64,000 nucleotides of DNA from contig CANJIS010000004.1 of assembly GCA_947474565.1 (NCBI GenBank), forward strand, positions 80,315 through 144,314. Direction: 5' to 3'. Below the pieces are notes generated by a model that ran no database searches, was not told where the DNA came from, and worked only from the letters and a program-made list of their open reading frames with translations. The position numbers were made by a program, and so were the translations under genes. This stretch comes from Alphaproteobacteria bacterium (GTDB lineage Bacteria; Pseudomonadota; Alphaproteobacteria; Micropepsales; Micropepsaceae). This document shows, in pieces, positions 46,185-57,272 of this stretch. Every line of letters begins with the position of its first letter. Position 1 is the stretch's first letter.

Positions 46185-47788
46185 GTCGAGTCACGTGTGC
46201 GATACAGCGCCGTGATGCTTTCCATCTCCCGCCAGCGGCGGTTCTCGTCCCAATCCAGCATTGCGCCCATCGTGTCGGCGATCTTGGCCAGATTGCGGGG
46301 CGGCCCGAACTGTCCCAGGGATGTCCGCCGCATCACCACATCTTCCAGGGTCAACGCCATTTCATCGCGCACGGCATGGATCACCTGGACCATGGTGTCG
46401 CCGCTTGTCCCCAATTCGGCCAGGTCGGCCGCCTTTGCCTTGGTCAGCAATTCCGGCAAGCGCGCGCCATACATGTGCGTGAGATGCCGGATGCTGGCGA
46501 TGCCGGGGAATTGCTTTGTGTGAGCGCGCACCATTGCTTTCCAGCTCTCGAAACGTCCGCCGGGCAGGGGGGTGATGGCGGTAGCGCAAGGCTTGGCCCT
46601 GATGCCCAGCTTCTTTACCACCTGATCGGTGATGATCTCGGCAAGATGGCGGGAGGTGGTCCATTTTCCGCCCAGCGCCGACAGCAAGCCTTGCACACCG
46701 TCATCGCGCGCGTGGTCCACCAATTCGGAACGGCGGCTGGCGTTGTAGGTCTGGCCCGAGCCGTCATCCACCAGCGGCCGCAAGCCGGCATAAAAGAATT
46801 CCACCTGTTCGCGCTTCAACTGCGCCGATGGCAGATAGCGGTTCACCAGGCCCAAGAAATCCTCCATATCCGGCTCGCTCACCGCCACGGTTTCCGGGTC
46901 ACCGCGAAACTCCGTATCGGTGGTGCCCAGAAGCGTGTGGCCGCGCCAGGGCAAAACGAAATAGTGCCCTTTGCCCGCTTCCACCGTCAGCGCCGCTTTG
47001 CTGATCTCCGGCAAAAGCAGGTGAATGCCCTTGGAGCGCAGCAATTTGTGTTGCGTTGGTTTGCCGGTGGCATGTTCCAGAAAAATGTCGGCCCAGGGGC
47101 CCGCCGCCACCAACGTCACTTTGGCGCGGATGTCGAAGGTGTCGCCGCCCAGCGCATCGCGGACGCTGGCCCCTTCCACATTGTTGTCCCGGACCAGCAG
47201 GCGCTCGGCGGACAGATGGTTGGCGATGGCTGCGCCCTTAGCATCAATCAGGCATTCCAGCGCGATACGCTCGGGCGCATACATCTGGGCATCGTGATAT
47301 TCGAAGGCGCCCTTGAAGCCGCGGCCCAGCAAAACCGGCTCGCGCGCCAGCGCCGCGTTGCGCGACAGCCAGCGATGCCCCGGCATTTTCTGCGCCGGGT
47401 CTTTCAGATTGTTGCGGTCATAGGAAAGAAGATCATACAGCGTCAGCCCAGCTTTCAGCGCCAGCCAGCCATTGGCGTCGCCTTCATACAGCGGCAGCAG
47501 AAAGGGCAGGGGCCGGACCAGATGCGGCGCCATCGCCTGCAGGTTGCGCCGCTCGCGCAAACTTTCCCGCACCAGCGAAAATTCCAGATTGCGCATGTAG
47601 CGCAGCCCGCCATGCGCCAGCTTGGAATTATGCGCCGAGGTAGCAGAGGCGAAATCCCGCGCTTCGACCAGCGCCACTTTCAGGCCGCGCATCGTCGCAT
47701 CGCGGGCGGTGAAACAGCCGGTAACGCCGCCGCCGATGATCAGCAGATCGAATTGTTCTGATGAAAGGCGAGAAAGGGCGCGCTCCAT
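46181..47788 (-). CDS. glpD: Glycerol-3-phosphate dehydrogenase
   Basis: FDLLIIGGGVTGCFTARDATMRGLKVALVEARDFASATSAHNSKLAHGGLRY. Confidence 0.95.
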   Translation of the reverse strand: MERALSRLSSEQFDLLIIGGGVTGCFTARDATMRGLKVALVEARDFASATSAHNSKLAHGGLRYMRNLEFSLVRESLRERRNLQAMAPHLVRPLPFLLPLYEGDANGWLALKAGLTLYDLLSYDRNNLKDPAQKMPGHRWLSRNAALAREPVLLGRGFKGAFEYHDAQMYAPERIALECLIDAKGAAIANHLSAERLLVRDNNVEGASVRDALGGDTFDIRAKVTLVAAGPWADIFLEHATGKPTQHKLLRSKGIHLLLPEISKAALTVEAGKGHYFVLPWRGHTLLGTTDTEFRGDPETVAVSEPDMEDFLGLVNRYLPSAQLKREQVEFFYAGLRPLVDDGSGQTYNASRRSELVDHARDDGVQGLLSALGGKWTTSRHLAEIITDQVVKKLGIRAKPCATAITPLPGGRFESWKAMVRAHTKQFPGIASIRHLTHMYGARLPELLTKAKAADLAELGTSGDTMVQVIHAVRDEMALTLEDVVMRRTSLGQFGPPRNLAKIADTMGAMLDWDENRRWREMESITALYRTRDST

Positions 47789-47839
47789 GCGCGCAAAGGC
47801 TAAGGCGATAAAATCAAGAAAGCGAGACTATTGCTCGGT

Positions 47840-48007
47840 TTACTTGATCTTGCCTTCCTTGAAGACGACGTGCTTGCGCAGGATCGGGTCGTACTTCTTG
47901 ATCGAGAATTTCTCGGTCATGGTGCGGGTGTTCTTCTTGGTGACGTAGAAAAAACCGCTTTCGCTTTCGCTGTTGAGGCGAATTTTGGCAGTGGTCGGTT
48001 TGGCCAT
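47840..48007 (-). CDS. rpmG: 50S ribosomal protein L33
   Basis: Manual translation [55 protein letters not shown]; absent from supplied ORF track because <60 aa. Confidence 0.97.
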   Translation of the reverse strand: MAKPTTAKIRLNSESESGFFYVTKKNTRTMTEKFSIKKYDPILRKHVVFKEGKIK

Positions 48008-48094
48008 GGCGGTGCTCCAGAAGAACCTTGAGAGGGCGGGGTAATGAAGCAGGCCGCTCCGGCTGTCAAGCGTTCCAGCCCAAGAGGCTGAAAT

Positions 48095-50317
48095 TTATCG
48101 CTTTTTTGGCTTAAATCGCGCCGGTTTGCGCTGGTCTGACCGGCCCGGCCGGCGCTGGCCGGGCGTGCCCCCCGCCGCCAGCTCGAAGCGCAGGCCCCCG
48201 GTTACCGGGGCTGCTTCCACAAGTTTCACGCTCACGTTGTCGCCCAACCCATAGCTGGTGCCGGTGCGCTCGCCGATCATGGCCTGGCGGCGCTCGTCGA
48301 AACGGAAATATTCCAGGCCCAGGTTTCGCGCCGGCAGCAGGCCTTCCGCGCCGGACTCGCGCAAACGCACAAATAGGCCGAATTTGGTGACGCCGGTGAT
48401 GCGGGCCTCGAAGGTCGCCCCGACATGCGCTTCCATAAAGGCGGCGACATAGCGGTCGGTGGAATCGCGTTCCGCCGCCATGGCGCGGCGTTCGGTCATG
48501 GAAATCGCTTCGGCGATTTCCGGCAATTTCTTGATCTCGCCTTCCGTCAATCCATCGCCGCCCGGCAAATTCAAACCCCGGATCAGGGCGCGATGCACGA
48601 TCAGGTCGGCATAACGGCGGATGGGCGAGGTGAAATGGGCATACTTCGCCAAATTCAATCCGAAATGGCCAATATTTCGCGCATCATAGATGGCCTGGGC
48701 CTGGCTGCGCAGCACCACGTCATTCATCACCGCCTCATGCGGCGTGCCTTTGGCGGATGAAAGAACGCGATTGAAGGCGCCGGGCTGCACCACCTGGCCC
48801 TTGGCGAAAGTGATATTCAGCGTCCGCAGGAAATCGGAAAATGCGAACAGCTTCTCTTTGGAGGGGGTATCGTGGATGCGATAGATCAGCGGCGTCCTGG
48901 CCTGTTCCAGCGCTTCGGCGGCCGCGATATTGGCCAGCACCATGCACTCTTCGATCAGCTTCATGCTTTCCAGCCGTTCGCGGTAAGCAATGGAAGCAAC
49001 TTTGCCGTCCGCCCCCAGCACAATGCGCCGTTCCGGCAAATCAAGATCGAGCGGGCTGCGCTTTTCCCGGGCAATGGTCAGGGTTTTGTAAGCCGCCCAC
49101 AGATCGGCCAGAGTCTGGCGCACCGTGGCGCTCATCTCGGCCTCGGGATTTCCGTCAAAGGCTTTCTGTGCCCGGGCATAGGTCAGCCGCGCTGCCGATC
49201 GCATCACGCCGCGGATAAAGGTGTGGCTCTGTTTGTGGCCGTGCGAGTCGAAAATCATCCGCACCGCCAGGCAGGGCCGGTCCACGCCTTCTTTCAGGGA
49301 GCAAAGATCGGCGGACAATTCCTCCGGCAGCATGGGCACCACGCGGTCCGGGAAATAGGCGCTGTTGCCGCGCTTCAGGGCTTCCTTGTCCAGCGCTGAC
49401 CCCGGCGTGACATAATGAGCAACGTCCGCAATCGCGACCAGGACCTCATAGCCGCCCCCCTCGCGCGGTCCCGCCCACACCGCATCGTCATGGTCGCGGG
49501 CGTCTTCGGGATCGATGGTGACAAGGGGGGTGGCGCGCAGATCGGTGCGGCTTTTGATCGAGTCCGCGTCCATCGGCTGGGCCGCCTTGGCCTGATCGAT
49601 GGCGGTCTGCGGAAACACGGTGTGAATGCCGTGCGCATGAATGGCGATCAGGCTGATAGTGCGGGGCGAATCCATGCTGCCCACGCGCTCAACCACTTTC
49701 ACGCGGGGAAACCCGGCCGACTTTCCGCCCAGTAGTTCGCACGCCACCAGTTCATGGTGTTTCGCGCCGTTGGCGTCGCGCTTGTCCAGGGCATATTCGC
49801 CGCGCGCCTTGCGCTCCACCGGCATGACGCGGAAGCCAAACTCGGTTTCCCGCAGCACGCCCAAAACGCGCTCGGGCCCAACGGATTCTTCTTCCAGCCG
49901 GCGAACGACTTTGGCTTCATAACTTTCGCCGCGCTTTTCCAGCCGCGCCAGCACGCGGTTGCCCGCCGCCAGGGCGCGCCCTTCCTTGGGCGGCATCACG
50001 TAGATGGCAGGGGGAGCTTCGTCGGATTCCCAGTTCAACGGCTTGGCGAGCAATTCACCGTCTTCATCGGGGCCGGTGACTTCGATCACCATCATTTCCG
50101 GCAATTCGCCGTGGCGGGTGAAGCCGCGCTTGGCGCGGCCCGCAATGGCGCCTTCGCCTTCCAGCTCCTTCAGCAGCTTCTTGAGATAGATTCGGTCCGA
50201 ACCCTTTAGCCCCGCCAGCCGCGCCAGATCACGCTTGGTGGCGCCGGGATTCTCGGCGAGCAGGGCAAGCAGGCGGGCTTTGTCGAGTTTCGGCGCGTTG
50301 GTATGCCGTTTGGCCAA
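48095..50317 (-). CDS. rnr: Ribonuclease R
   Basis: TIDPEDARDHDDAVWA RNB active site, C-terminal S1 domain and Lys/Arg-rich tail. Confidence 0.96.
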   Translation of the reverse strand: MAKRHTNAPKLDKARLLALLAENPGATKRDLARLAGLKGSDRIYLKKLLKELEGEGAIAGRAKRGFTRHGELPEMMVIEVTGPDEDGELLAKPLNWESDEAPPAIYVMPPKEGRALAAGNRVLARLEKRGESYEAKVVRRLEEESVGPERVLGVLRETEFGFRVMPVERKARGEYALDKRDANGAKHHELVACELLGGKSAGFPRVKVVERVGSMDSPRTISLIAIHAHGIHTVFPQTAIDQAKAAQPMDADSIKSRTDLRATPLVTIDPEDARDHDDAVWAGPREGGGYEVLVAIADVAHYVTPGSALDKEALKRGNSAYFPDRVVPMLPEELSADLCSLKEGVDRPCLAVRMIFDSHGHKQSHTFIRGVMRSAARLTYARAQKAFDGNPEAEMSATVRQTLADLWAAYKTLTIAREKRSPLDLDLPERRIVLGADGKVASIAYRERLESMKLIEECMVLANIAAAEALEQARTPLIYRIHDTPSKEKLFAFSDFLRTLNITFAKGQVVQPGAFNRVLSSAKGTPHEAVMNDVVLRSQAQAIYDARNIGHFGLNLAKYAHFTSPIRRYADLIVHRALIRGLNLPGGDGLTEGEIKKLPEIAEAISMTERRAMAAERDSTDRYVAAFMEAHVGATFEARITGVTKFGLFVRLRESGAEGLLPARNLGLEYFRFDERRQAMIGERTGTSYGLGDNVSVKLVEAAPVTGGLRFELAAGGTPGQRRPGRSDQRKPARFKPKKR

Positions 50318-52948
50318 TTATTCGCCCGCCACCGGTTCCGGTTTTTTCTCCGCTGCGGGCTTCTTTTTGGCCGCGGGTTTCTTGGTGGCGGCTTTGACCG
50401 GTTTTTCGGCTTTGGCTTTTGCTTCAGCCTTGCGCTTCGGCGCGGCTTTCTTCTTTTTCTTCTTGCCGCCGCCCTTGGCCCCCCGCTCGGCGATCAACGC
50501 CTCTGCCTGCTCCAGCGTCACCTGTTCCGGATCGCTGGCTTCGGGAATGGTGGCATTGGTTTCGCCGTCGCTGACATAGGGTCCGTAACGGCCCTTCAGT
50601 ACCTTGATCGCCAACCCGTCCTTGCCCGCGCCCAACTCCTTGATCACTTGCGGGCCACGGCGTCCGCCCTTGGCTTTCTTTTCCGCCAGAATGGTCACGG
50701 CATGGTTGAGGCCGATGTTGAAAACATCGTCGGGAGATTCCAGCGAGGCATACTTGCCGTCATGGGCGACATAAGGCCCAAAGCGGCCGAAATTGGACGT
50801 GATCATCTTGCCGTCTTCGGGATGGCTGCCTACTTCGCGCGGCAGCGACAACAGCTTCACCGCCATGGCGAGATCGACTTCGGCGGGATCGGTGCCCTTG
50901 GGCAAGCCGCTGCGCTTGGGCTTCTTGTCTTCGCCCAACTGAACATACGGCCCGAACCGGCCGTTGCGCAGGGTCACTTGTGTTTCGGTGCCGGGGAACA
51001 GGCCCAACTCACGCGGGCCTGCATCGCCTTCGCCCGGCTTGGCGCCAAGCTGGCGGGTGAATTTGCATTCCGGGTAATTGGTGCAGCCGACAAAAGCGCC
51101 GAACCGGCCCAGCTTCAGATTGAGCGTTCCGCTTTCGCAATTCGGGCACTTGCGCGGATCCTTGCCATCATCCCCAACCGGGAAGATGTGGGTGCTCATC
51201 TTGGCGTCCAGCTCGTCGATCACCTGACGGATCTTGAGATCCTTGGTGCCGGCGACAGCGGCAGAGAAATCCGTCCAGAAATCGCGCAGCAGGGCCTTCC
51301 AGTCGGCGTTGCCTGCGGAAACCTCGTCCAGTTTCTCCTCCAGGTCGGCGGTAAAATCATACTCCACATAGCGCTTGAAGAAGCTCTGCAGGAAGGTGGT
51401 GACCAACCGGCCCTTGTCTTCGGGGAAGAAGCGTCCGCGATCCTGCCGCACATAGGCGCGGTCGCGCAGCGTGGAAAGAATGGTGGCATAGGTGGAAGGC
51501 CGGCCGATGCCAAGCTCTTCCAGCTTTTTGACCAGGCTGGCTTCGGAATAGCGCGGCGGCGGCTCGGTGAAATGCTGAGCGGATTTTACATTCTCCGCTT
51601 TGGCTTTTTCTCCGGCGGTGACTTTCGGCAGGCGCGAGCCTTCCTCGTCAACCGTGTCGTCTTCGCCTTCCAGGTACAGCGTGAGAAAGCCGTCAAACAA
51701 AGTGACGGTGCCGGTGGCGCGCAAGGTGATCTTCTTGTCACCGGAAATCACATCCACCGTGGTGCGTTCCTGCTCGGCGCTTTCCATTTGGCTGGCGATG
51801 GCGCGCTTCCAGATCAGTTCGTAAAGCTTGGCCGCATCGCCTTCCAGGTAACGCGACACTTCTTCCGGCGTGCGCGCGAAGCTGGTGGGGCGAATGGCTT
51901 CATGCGCTTCCTGGGCGTTGGCGGCGCGGCTGGTATAGGTGCGCGGCGCGCCCGGCACATAGCGGGCGCCATATTTGTCGCCGATCACGGCGCGGGCTTC
52001 CGTTACGGCTTCACCCACCATGGTGACGCCATCGGTTCGCATATAGGTGATCAGGCCGGTGGTTTCGCCGCCGATTTCCACGCCTTCATAAAGACCTTGC
52101 GCCACCTGCATGGTGCGCTTGGCATTGAAGCCCAGCTTGCGCGAGGCTTCCTGCTGCAAGGTGGAGGTAATAAAGGGCGGCGAGGGATTGCGCTTGACCG
52201 GCTTGGCTTCGACGCTGCCGATGGAGAAGCTCTGTGCCTTGATCGCGTCCAGCGCGCGCGTTGCCTGGGCTTCGTTGCCCAGCGACAGCTTTTCCAGCTT
52301 CTTGCCATCCAGCTGAATCAGCCGCGCGGCAAAATTTCCTGCGCCGGATTCGATATCAGCGTCGATGCTCCAATATTCCTGGGCCCGGAAGGCTTCGATT
52401 TCGGTTTCGCGCTCCACCACCAGGCGCAGCGCCACGCTTTGCACCCGGCCAGCCGAACGCGCGCCGGGCAATTTGCGCCATAGCACCGGCGACAGGGTGA
52501 AGCCGACCAGATAGTCCAGCGCGCGGCGGGCGAGATACGCGTCCACCAGTTCCTGGTTGATCTGGCGGGGATTGGCGATCGCTTCCAGGATCGCCGACTT
52601 GGTGACGGCGTTGAACACAACCCGTTCCACCGGCATCTTGCCCAGGGCATGCTTCTGGCGAAGCACTTCTAATATGTGCCAGCTGATGGCTTCGCCTTCC
52701 CGATCCGGGTCGGTGGCCAGGATCAGCTTGTCAGCGCCTTTCACGGCGCTGGCGATGTCCTTCATTTTGGACTGCGCCCGGGCGTCCACTTCCCAGACCA
52801 TGGAGAAATCGTCATCCGGATTCACCGACCCATCCTTGGACGGCAGGTCGCGGATATGGCCGAAGCTGGCCAGGACTTTGTAGCCGGGGCCGAGATACTT
52901 ATTGATGGTCTTGGCTTTGGCGGGGGATTCTACGACGAGGACGTTCAT
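50318..52948 (-). CDS. topA: DNA topoisomerase I
   Basis: MNVLVVESPAKAKTINKYLG; CPNCESGTLNLKLGRFGAFVGCTNYPEC; Lys/Ala-rich C-terminal tail. Confidence 0.97.
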   Translation of the reverse strand: MNVLVVESPAKAKTINKYLGPGYKVLASFGHIRDLPSKDGSVNPDDDFSMVWEVDARAQSKMKDIASAVKGADKLILATDPDREGEAISWHILEVLRQKHALGKMPVERVVFNAVTKSAILEAIANPRQINQELVDAYLARRALDYLVGFTLSPVLWRKLPGARSAGRVQSVALRLVVERETEIEAFRAQEYWSIDADIESGAGNFAARLIQLDGKKLEKLSLGNEAQATRALDAIKAQSFSIGSVEAKPVKRNPSPPFITSTLQQEASRKLGFNAKRTMQVAQGLYEGVEIGGETTGLITYMRTDGVTMVGEAVTEARAVIGDKYGARYVPGAPRTYTSRAANAQEAHEAIRPTSFARTPEEVSRYLEGDAAKLYELIWKRAIASQMESAEQERTTVDVISGDKKITLRATGTVTLFDGFLTLYLEGEDDTVDEEGSRLPKVTAGEKAKAENVKSAQHFTEPPPRYSEASLVKKLEELGIGRPSTYATILSTLRDRAYVRQDRGRFFPEDKGRLVTTFLQSFFKRYVEYDFTADLEEKLDEVSAGNADWKALLRDFWTDFSAAVAGTKDLKIRQVIDELDAKMSTHIFPVGDDGKDPRKCPNCESGTLNLKLGRFGAFVGCTNYPECKFTRQLGAKPGEGDAGPRELGLFPGTETQVTLRNGRFGPYVQLGEDKKPKRSGLPKGTDPAEVDLAMAVKLLSLPREVGSHPEDGKMITSNFGRFGPYVAHDGKYASLESPDDVFNIGLNHAVTILAEKKAKGGRRGPQVIKELGAGKDGLAIKVLKGRYGPYVSDGETNATIPEASDPEQVTLEQAEALIAERGAKGGGKKKKKKAAPKRKAEAKAKAEKPVKAATKKPAAKKKPAAEKKPEPVAGE

Positions 52949-53189
52949 GCCGGGCTTTGATTTACCTAGGGTTTTTCGGGGGACTTATCTGGGGAGAGGG
53001 TGGTCCTGCGACAAGGCCGGGCTGGGGCAGGCGCGGCGGGGGCGGACACTGATAGAAGCCCAACCGGCCTGTCAACGTGACCCCTGGTGTAGATACATAA
53101 CCACAGGTTGAAAAACCGGCATTTACGGCCAAAACATCAACCTGGAATTGCTCTTATAGGCCCCTGATAATTTAACAAAATCCGAGGCT

Positions 53190-54302
53190 TCAGTTCCAGG
53201 CCACAAAATTTCCTGTCGAACGGCGACAGCGTACGGCCAGTTCCAGCTCCAAAAGCACGGTCAGGACCACCGAAGCGGGAGCGCCGGTCGGTCGAATCAA
53301 CTCGTCGACATGAACCGGGGCGGGGCTCAGCGCTTCTTCGACGGCGCGGCGAATCCGGTCGGCTTCCTGTTCCAGCGCACCGGTATCTGGCGTGGCTTTC
53401 ACCTCCGAACCGTCAGGTTCGGCGAAGCCGCTGCCTAACATCGGGCGCAGCACCGCCAACACATCTTCGGCGCTTTCAGTCAGGGTGGCGCCATTGCGGA
53501 TCAGCCGGTTCGGTCCTTTGGCGCGGGGATCAAGCGGCGATCCCGGCACTGCAAAAATCTCGCGCCCCTGTTCCAGGGCATAATTGGCGCTGATCAACGA
53601 GCCGGAACGTTCGGCAGCTTCCACCACCACCAGGCCGCGCGACAGACCAGAGATGAGCCGGTTGCGGCGGGGAAAGTGGCGCGCTTGCGGCGCCTCGCCA
53701 AAGCGCATTTCGGAAATGATCGCGCCCTCGGCAAGAATGGCGTCATAGAGTTTCTGGTTTTCCGGCGGATAGACCACGTCTACGCCGCCCGCTACCACCG
53801 CGACGGTGCCGCTTTGCAAGGCGCCCTCATGCGCGGCGGAATCGATCCCGCGCGCCAGGCCCGATGCGATGACAAGATTGGCGTTTCCAAGATCCTGCGC
53901 CAAAGTGAAAGCCAATTTTCGCCCAAGGGCGGATGCGTTGCGCGCGCCGACAATCGCCACCATGTCGCGCTGCAACAGCGATGTGTGGCCCAGTACGCAA
54001 ATGAGGGGCGGCGGCGGATCAAGCGCGGCCAGGCCGGATGGAAAATCCGGCTCGCAGGATGCGATCAAGCGCCAGCCCAGCCGCGACAGATCTTCGATCT
54101 CGCGTGCAACATCATTTTCCGGCGGCAATACGAATTTTTTGGCGCCGCCGCCGCGCGCCGCCAGGCAGGGCAGTTCACTCAGCGCCGCGCCGGCGCTGCT
54201 GAAACGCGCCATCAAGCCGGCAAAGGTAACGGGGCCGACATTCTCGGTGCGCGCCAGCCTCAGCCAGTCGCGCCGCTCTTTGTCATCAAGCTTGCGCGCC
54301 AT
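53190..54302 (-). CDS. dprA: DNA-processing protein DprA
   Basis: VAIVGARNASALGRKLAFTLAQDLG; ASGLARGIDSAAHEGAL. Confidence 0.95.
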   Translation of the reverse strand: MARKLDDKERRDWLRLARTENVGPVTFAGLMARFSSAGAALSELPCLAARGGGAKKFVLPPENDVAREIEDLSRLGWRLIASCEPDFPSGLAALDPPPPLICVLGHTSLLQRDMVAIVGARNASALGRKLAFTLAQDLGNANLVIASGLARGIDSAAHEGALQSGTVAVVAGGVDVVYPPENQKLYDAILAEGAIISEMRFGEAPQARHFPRRNRLISGLSRGLVVVEAAERSGSLISANYALEQGREIFAVPGSPLDPRAKGPNRLIRNGATLTESAEDVLAVLRPMLGSGFAEPDGSEVKATPDTGALEQEADRIRRAVEEALSPAPVHVDELIRPTGAPASVVLTVLLELELAVRCRRSTGNFVAWN

Positions 54303-54906
54303 TTTCTTTTTTGGCGCCGATGCGCGGTTCTTCGCCGCGCAGCAGGCGGCTTATGTTTTCGCGATGCATAAAGATAATCATTGCCGCCAGCACCGCCGCC
54401 AAAGGCGCGTAATCGCGCTGGCCGAAAGCGAAGAAATAAACCGGCGAGAGCGCGATGGCGATAAGGGCGGAAAGGGACGAGATGCGCCATACCAGCGCCA
54501 TCACCAGCCATGTGGCGCAGACCAGCAATCCCACCGGCCAATAAAGCGCCAGACACACGCCCAGAAAGGTGGCGACACCTTTGCCGCCCTTGAAGCGCAG
54601 CCACAAGGGAAACAAATGCCCCAGCACCGCTGCCAGGGCCGCGAATATTTCCGCGCCATGCGGCAGGTAATATCTGGTGATCAACACTGCCGCCGCGCCC
54701 TTGGCGCCATCGCATAGCAATGTCGCCACGGCCGCCCATTTCTTGCCGGTGCGCAGCACATTGGTGGCGCCGATATTGCCCGAGCCGATCTTGCGTACAT
54801 CGCCCGCGCCGGAAAGCCAGGCGAAGAAAAGCCCAAACGGAATGGACCCCAGGAAGTAGCCCAGGGCGATAACGACTGCAGCAGCGGCATGAATTAGCAA
54901 CGTCAT
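54286..54906 (-). CDS. plsY: Glycerol-3-phosphate acyltransferase PlsY
   Basis: GYFLGSIPFGLFFAWLSG; GSGNIGATNVLRTG; FKGGKGVATFLG. Confidence 0.96.
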   Translation of the reverse strand: MTLLIHAAAAVVIALGYFLGSIPFGLFFAWLSGAGDVRKIGSGNIGATNVLRTGKKWAAVATLLCDGAKGAAAVLITRYYLPHGAEIFAALAAVLGHLFPLWLRFKGGKGVATFLGVCLALYWPVGLLVCATWLVMALVWRISSLSALIAIALSPVYFFAFGQRDYAPLAAVLAAMIIFMHRENISRLLRGEEPRIGAKKENGAQA

Positions 54907-54974
54907 GGCGGCGGACGATGACAGGCTTTTTTAGCGAAATCCATATTCGCTGCGCTTGCTAAGAAAAGCTAAGC

Positions 54975-56270
54975 CTATCCAGCCGTATAGACGCATTCGC
55001 CGCCGACAAAGGTCATGCGGGCCCGGCCCTGGAATTTGCGGCCTTCAAAGGCGGTATTGTGCGCGCGCGAATGCAGCTTGCGCTCATTCACGACAAAGGG
55101 TTCGCCATCGTCCAGCAGCACCAGATCGGCCGGCGCACCCTTGGTCAGCGTGCCCGCATTCAGTCCCAGCACGCGGGCAGGGGTTGATGTCAGCGCCTTC
55201 AGCACATGGCTCAGGCTGGCATGGCCGTTGTGATGCACGCTCAGTGCAACCGGCAACAGCGTCTCAAGACCAACCGTGCCGAAAGCGGCGGCGCCGAAAG
55301 GCTGGCGCTTGGTATCCGCGCCCTGCGGTTCATGGCTGGAAACGATGACATCGATCACGCCGCTGGCGACGCCTTCCACCATCGCGGCGCGATCATCTTC
55401 CGAGCGCAACGGAGGCTTGACCTTGCGGAAGGTGTAATAAAGCCCGACATCCAGCTCGTTCAGCGCCAGATGATGGGCAGAGACGCCGCACGTGATCGGC
55501 AGCCCGCGCGCCTTGGCGGCAGCAATGACCTCCAGGCTGGCGCGGGTGGAAATCTGGCCGAAGTGATATCGCGCGCCGGTCAACTCCACCAGTCGTATGT
55601 CACGTTCCGCGATGATCGCCTCCGCCAGTGCGGGCCCTGCCGGCAATCCCATGCGGGTGGCGAACTCGCCTTCGGTCATCGCCGCGCCCTGCGTCAGGTC
55701 GGGGTCTTCGGCATGACCGACCACCAGCGTGTCGAAGGTGGCGGCATAGCTTAAGGCGCGGCGCATCACGCGCGCATTTGCGACTGTGCGGTCGCCGTCG
55801 GTGAAGGCCACCGCGCCGGCTTCTTTCAAAAGGCCGATTTCGGTCATGACTTCGCCGGCCAGCTTGCGGGTCAGCGCCGCCATCGGGGCGACGCGAACCT
55901 TTGCGGTTGCGGCGGCGCGGCGCTTGAGGAAATCCACCAGCGACGGCTCGTCAATCACTGGATCGGTATTGGGCATTGTGACCATGGTGGTGACGCCGCC
56001 CGCCGCCGCTGCTTCGCTGGCCGATTGCAGGCTTTCGCGATGCTCCGCGCCCGGCTCGCCAGTAAAGACGCGGCAGTCGATCAAGCCCGGGGCCAGCACA
56101 AGCCCGCGGCAGTCAATAATCTCGGGATCATTCTTGTCGGCATCGTTGAACAGGCGCGGGCCGATATCGGCGATGCGGCCATTTTCAACCAGCAAGCCGC
56201 CCTTGGCATCCAGGCCAGAGGCCGGATCGATCAGGCGCGCGTTGCGGAATGCGATGCGCCGCCCGTTCAT
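54975..56270 (-). CDS. Dihydroorotase-like protein, probably non-catalytic (PyrC'/PyrX type)
   Basis: Dihydroorotase family ([25 protein letters not shown]) adjacent to and overlapping pyrB, but the HxH motif is replaced ([14 protein letters not shown]). Confidence 0.85.
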   Translation of the reverse strand: MNGRRIAFRNARLIDPASGLDAKGGLLVENGRIADIGPRLFNDADKNDPEIIDCRGLVLAPGLIDCRVFTGEPGAEHRESLQSASEAAAAGGVTTMVTMPNTDPVIDEPSLVDFLKRRAAATAKVRVAPMAALTRKLAGEVMTEIGLLKEAGAVAFTDGDRTVANARVMRRALSYAATFDTLVVGHAEDPDLTQGAAMTEGEFATRMGLPAGPALAEAIIAERDIRLVELTGARYHFGQISTRASLEVIAAAKARGLPITCGVSAHHLALNELDVGLYYTFRKVKPPLRSEDDRAAMVEGVASGVIDVIVSSHEPQGADTKRQPFGAAAFGTVGLETLLPVALSVHHNGHASLSHVLKALTSTPARVLGLNAGTLTKGAPADLVLLDDGEPFVVNERKLHSRAHNTAFEGRKFQGRARMTFVGGECVYTAG

Positions 56271-57214
56271 TTCATACCTCTTGAGAGTGCGTCGAGAACC
56301 GCCATGCGGATGGCGACACCCATTTCCACCTGTTCGGCAATCAGGCTCACTTCCATATCGTCGGCGATATCGGACGCGATCTCCACGCCCCGGTTCATCG
56401 GGCCGGGATGCATCACCAGCGCACCTGGCTTGGCGAAGGAGAGCTTCTCGCGATCCAAACCATAGAAGCGGAAATATTCGCGGGTAGACGGCACAAAGGC
56501 GCCGGTCATCCGCTCCAGCTGCAAGCGCAGCATCATCACAATGTCCACCCCGGCCAGCCCGGCGCGCATGTCGGTGAAAACTTCCACACCAAAGCGGTCG
56601 GCCTGGGCGGGCAGCAACGTACCCGGTGCGATCAAGCGGACCCGCGCGCCCATCAGGGACAGAAGGCGAATATTGGAGCGCGCCACGCGGGAATGCAGGA
56701 TGTCGCCGCAGATTGCCACGGTCAGACCATTGAAGCTCCCGCGCCGCCGCCGGATGGTCAAAGCATCGAGCAATGCCTGGGTGGGATGTTCATGCTGGCC
56801 GTCCCCGGCATTGACCACGCTGCAATCCAGCTTGCGGGACAGAAGTTCGGCCGCGCCGCTGTCGTGATGACGCACCACCAGAATGTCGGGGCGCATGGCG
56901 TTCAGGGTGGCGGCGGTATCGATCAGCGTTTCGCCCTTCGAGACCGAAGAGGTTTTGACGCTCATATTCAGAACGTCCGCGCCCATGCGCTTGCCCGCCA
57001 GCTCGAAACTGCTTTGGGTGCGGGTGGAAGCCTCGAAGAACAGATTGACCAGGGTGCGGCCCTTGAGCAGCGCAACCTTTTTGTTGGCGCCGCGGTTCAG
57101 CGCGGCATACGTCTCGGCCAGATCCAGGAGGGCGGTGACTTCCGGCGCAGAAATTCCTTCGATCCCGAGCAAGTGGCTCGATTTAAGGATCGGGGAAGCG
57201 GACGCGGATGTCAT
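56267..57214 (-). CDS. pyrB: Aspartate carbamoyltransferase catalytic subunit
   Basis: [38 protein letters not shown]. Confidence 0.96.
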   Translation of the reverse strand: MTSASASPILKSSHLLGIEGISAPEVTALLDLAETYAALNRGANKKVALLKGRTLVNLFFEASTRTQSSFELAGKRMGADVLNMSVKTSSVSKGETLIDTAATLNAMRPDILVVRHHDSGAAELLSRKLDCSVVNAGDGQHEHPTQALLDALTIRRRRGSFNGLTVAICGDILHSRVARSNIRLLSLMGARVRLIAPGTLLPAQADRFGVEVFTDMRAGLAGVDIVMMLRLQLERMTGAFVPSTREYFRFYGLDREKLSFAKPGALVMHPGPMNRGVEIASDIADDMEVSLIAEQVEMGVAIRMAVLDALSRGMK

Positions 57215-57272
57215 TAAAGCGGGCCTTATAGAGGGGGAATCAGCACCCCGCAAGCGAAGCTTACAGGATCGG

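Noticed and set aside
46121-47761. 546-aa plus-strand ORF opposite glpD
   Set aside because: Antisense to a clear glpD; composition typical of shadow frames.
50303-52483. 726-aa plus-strand ORF opposite topA
   Set aside because: Antisense shadow ORF of topA; no signatures.
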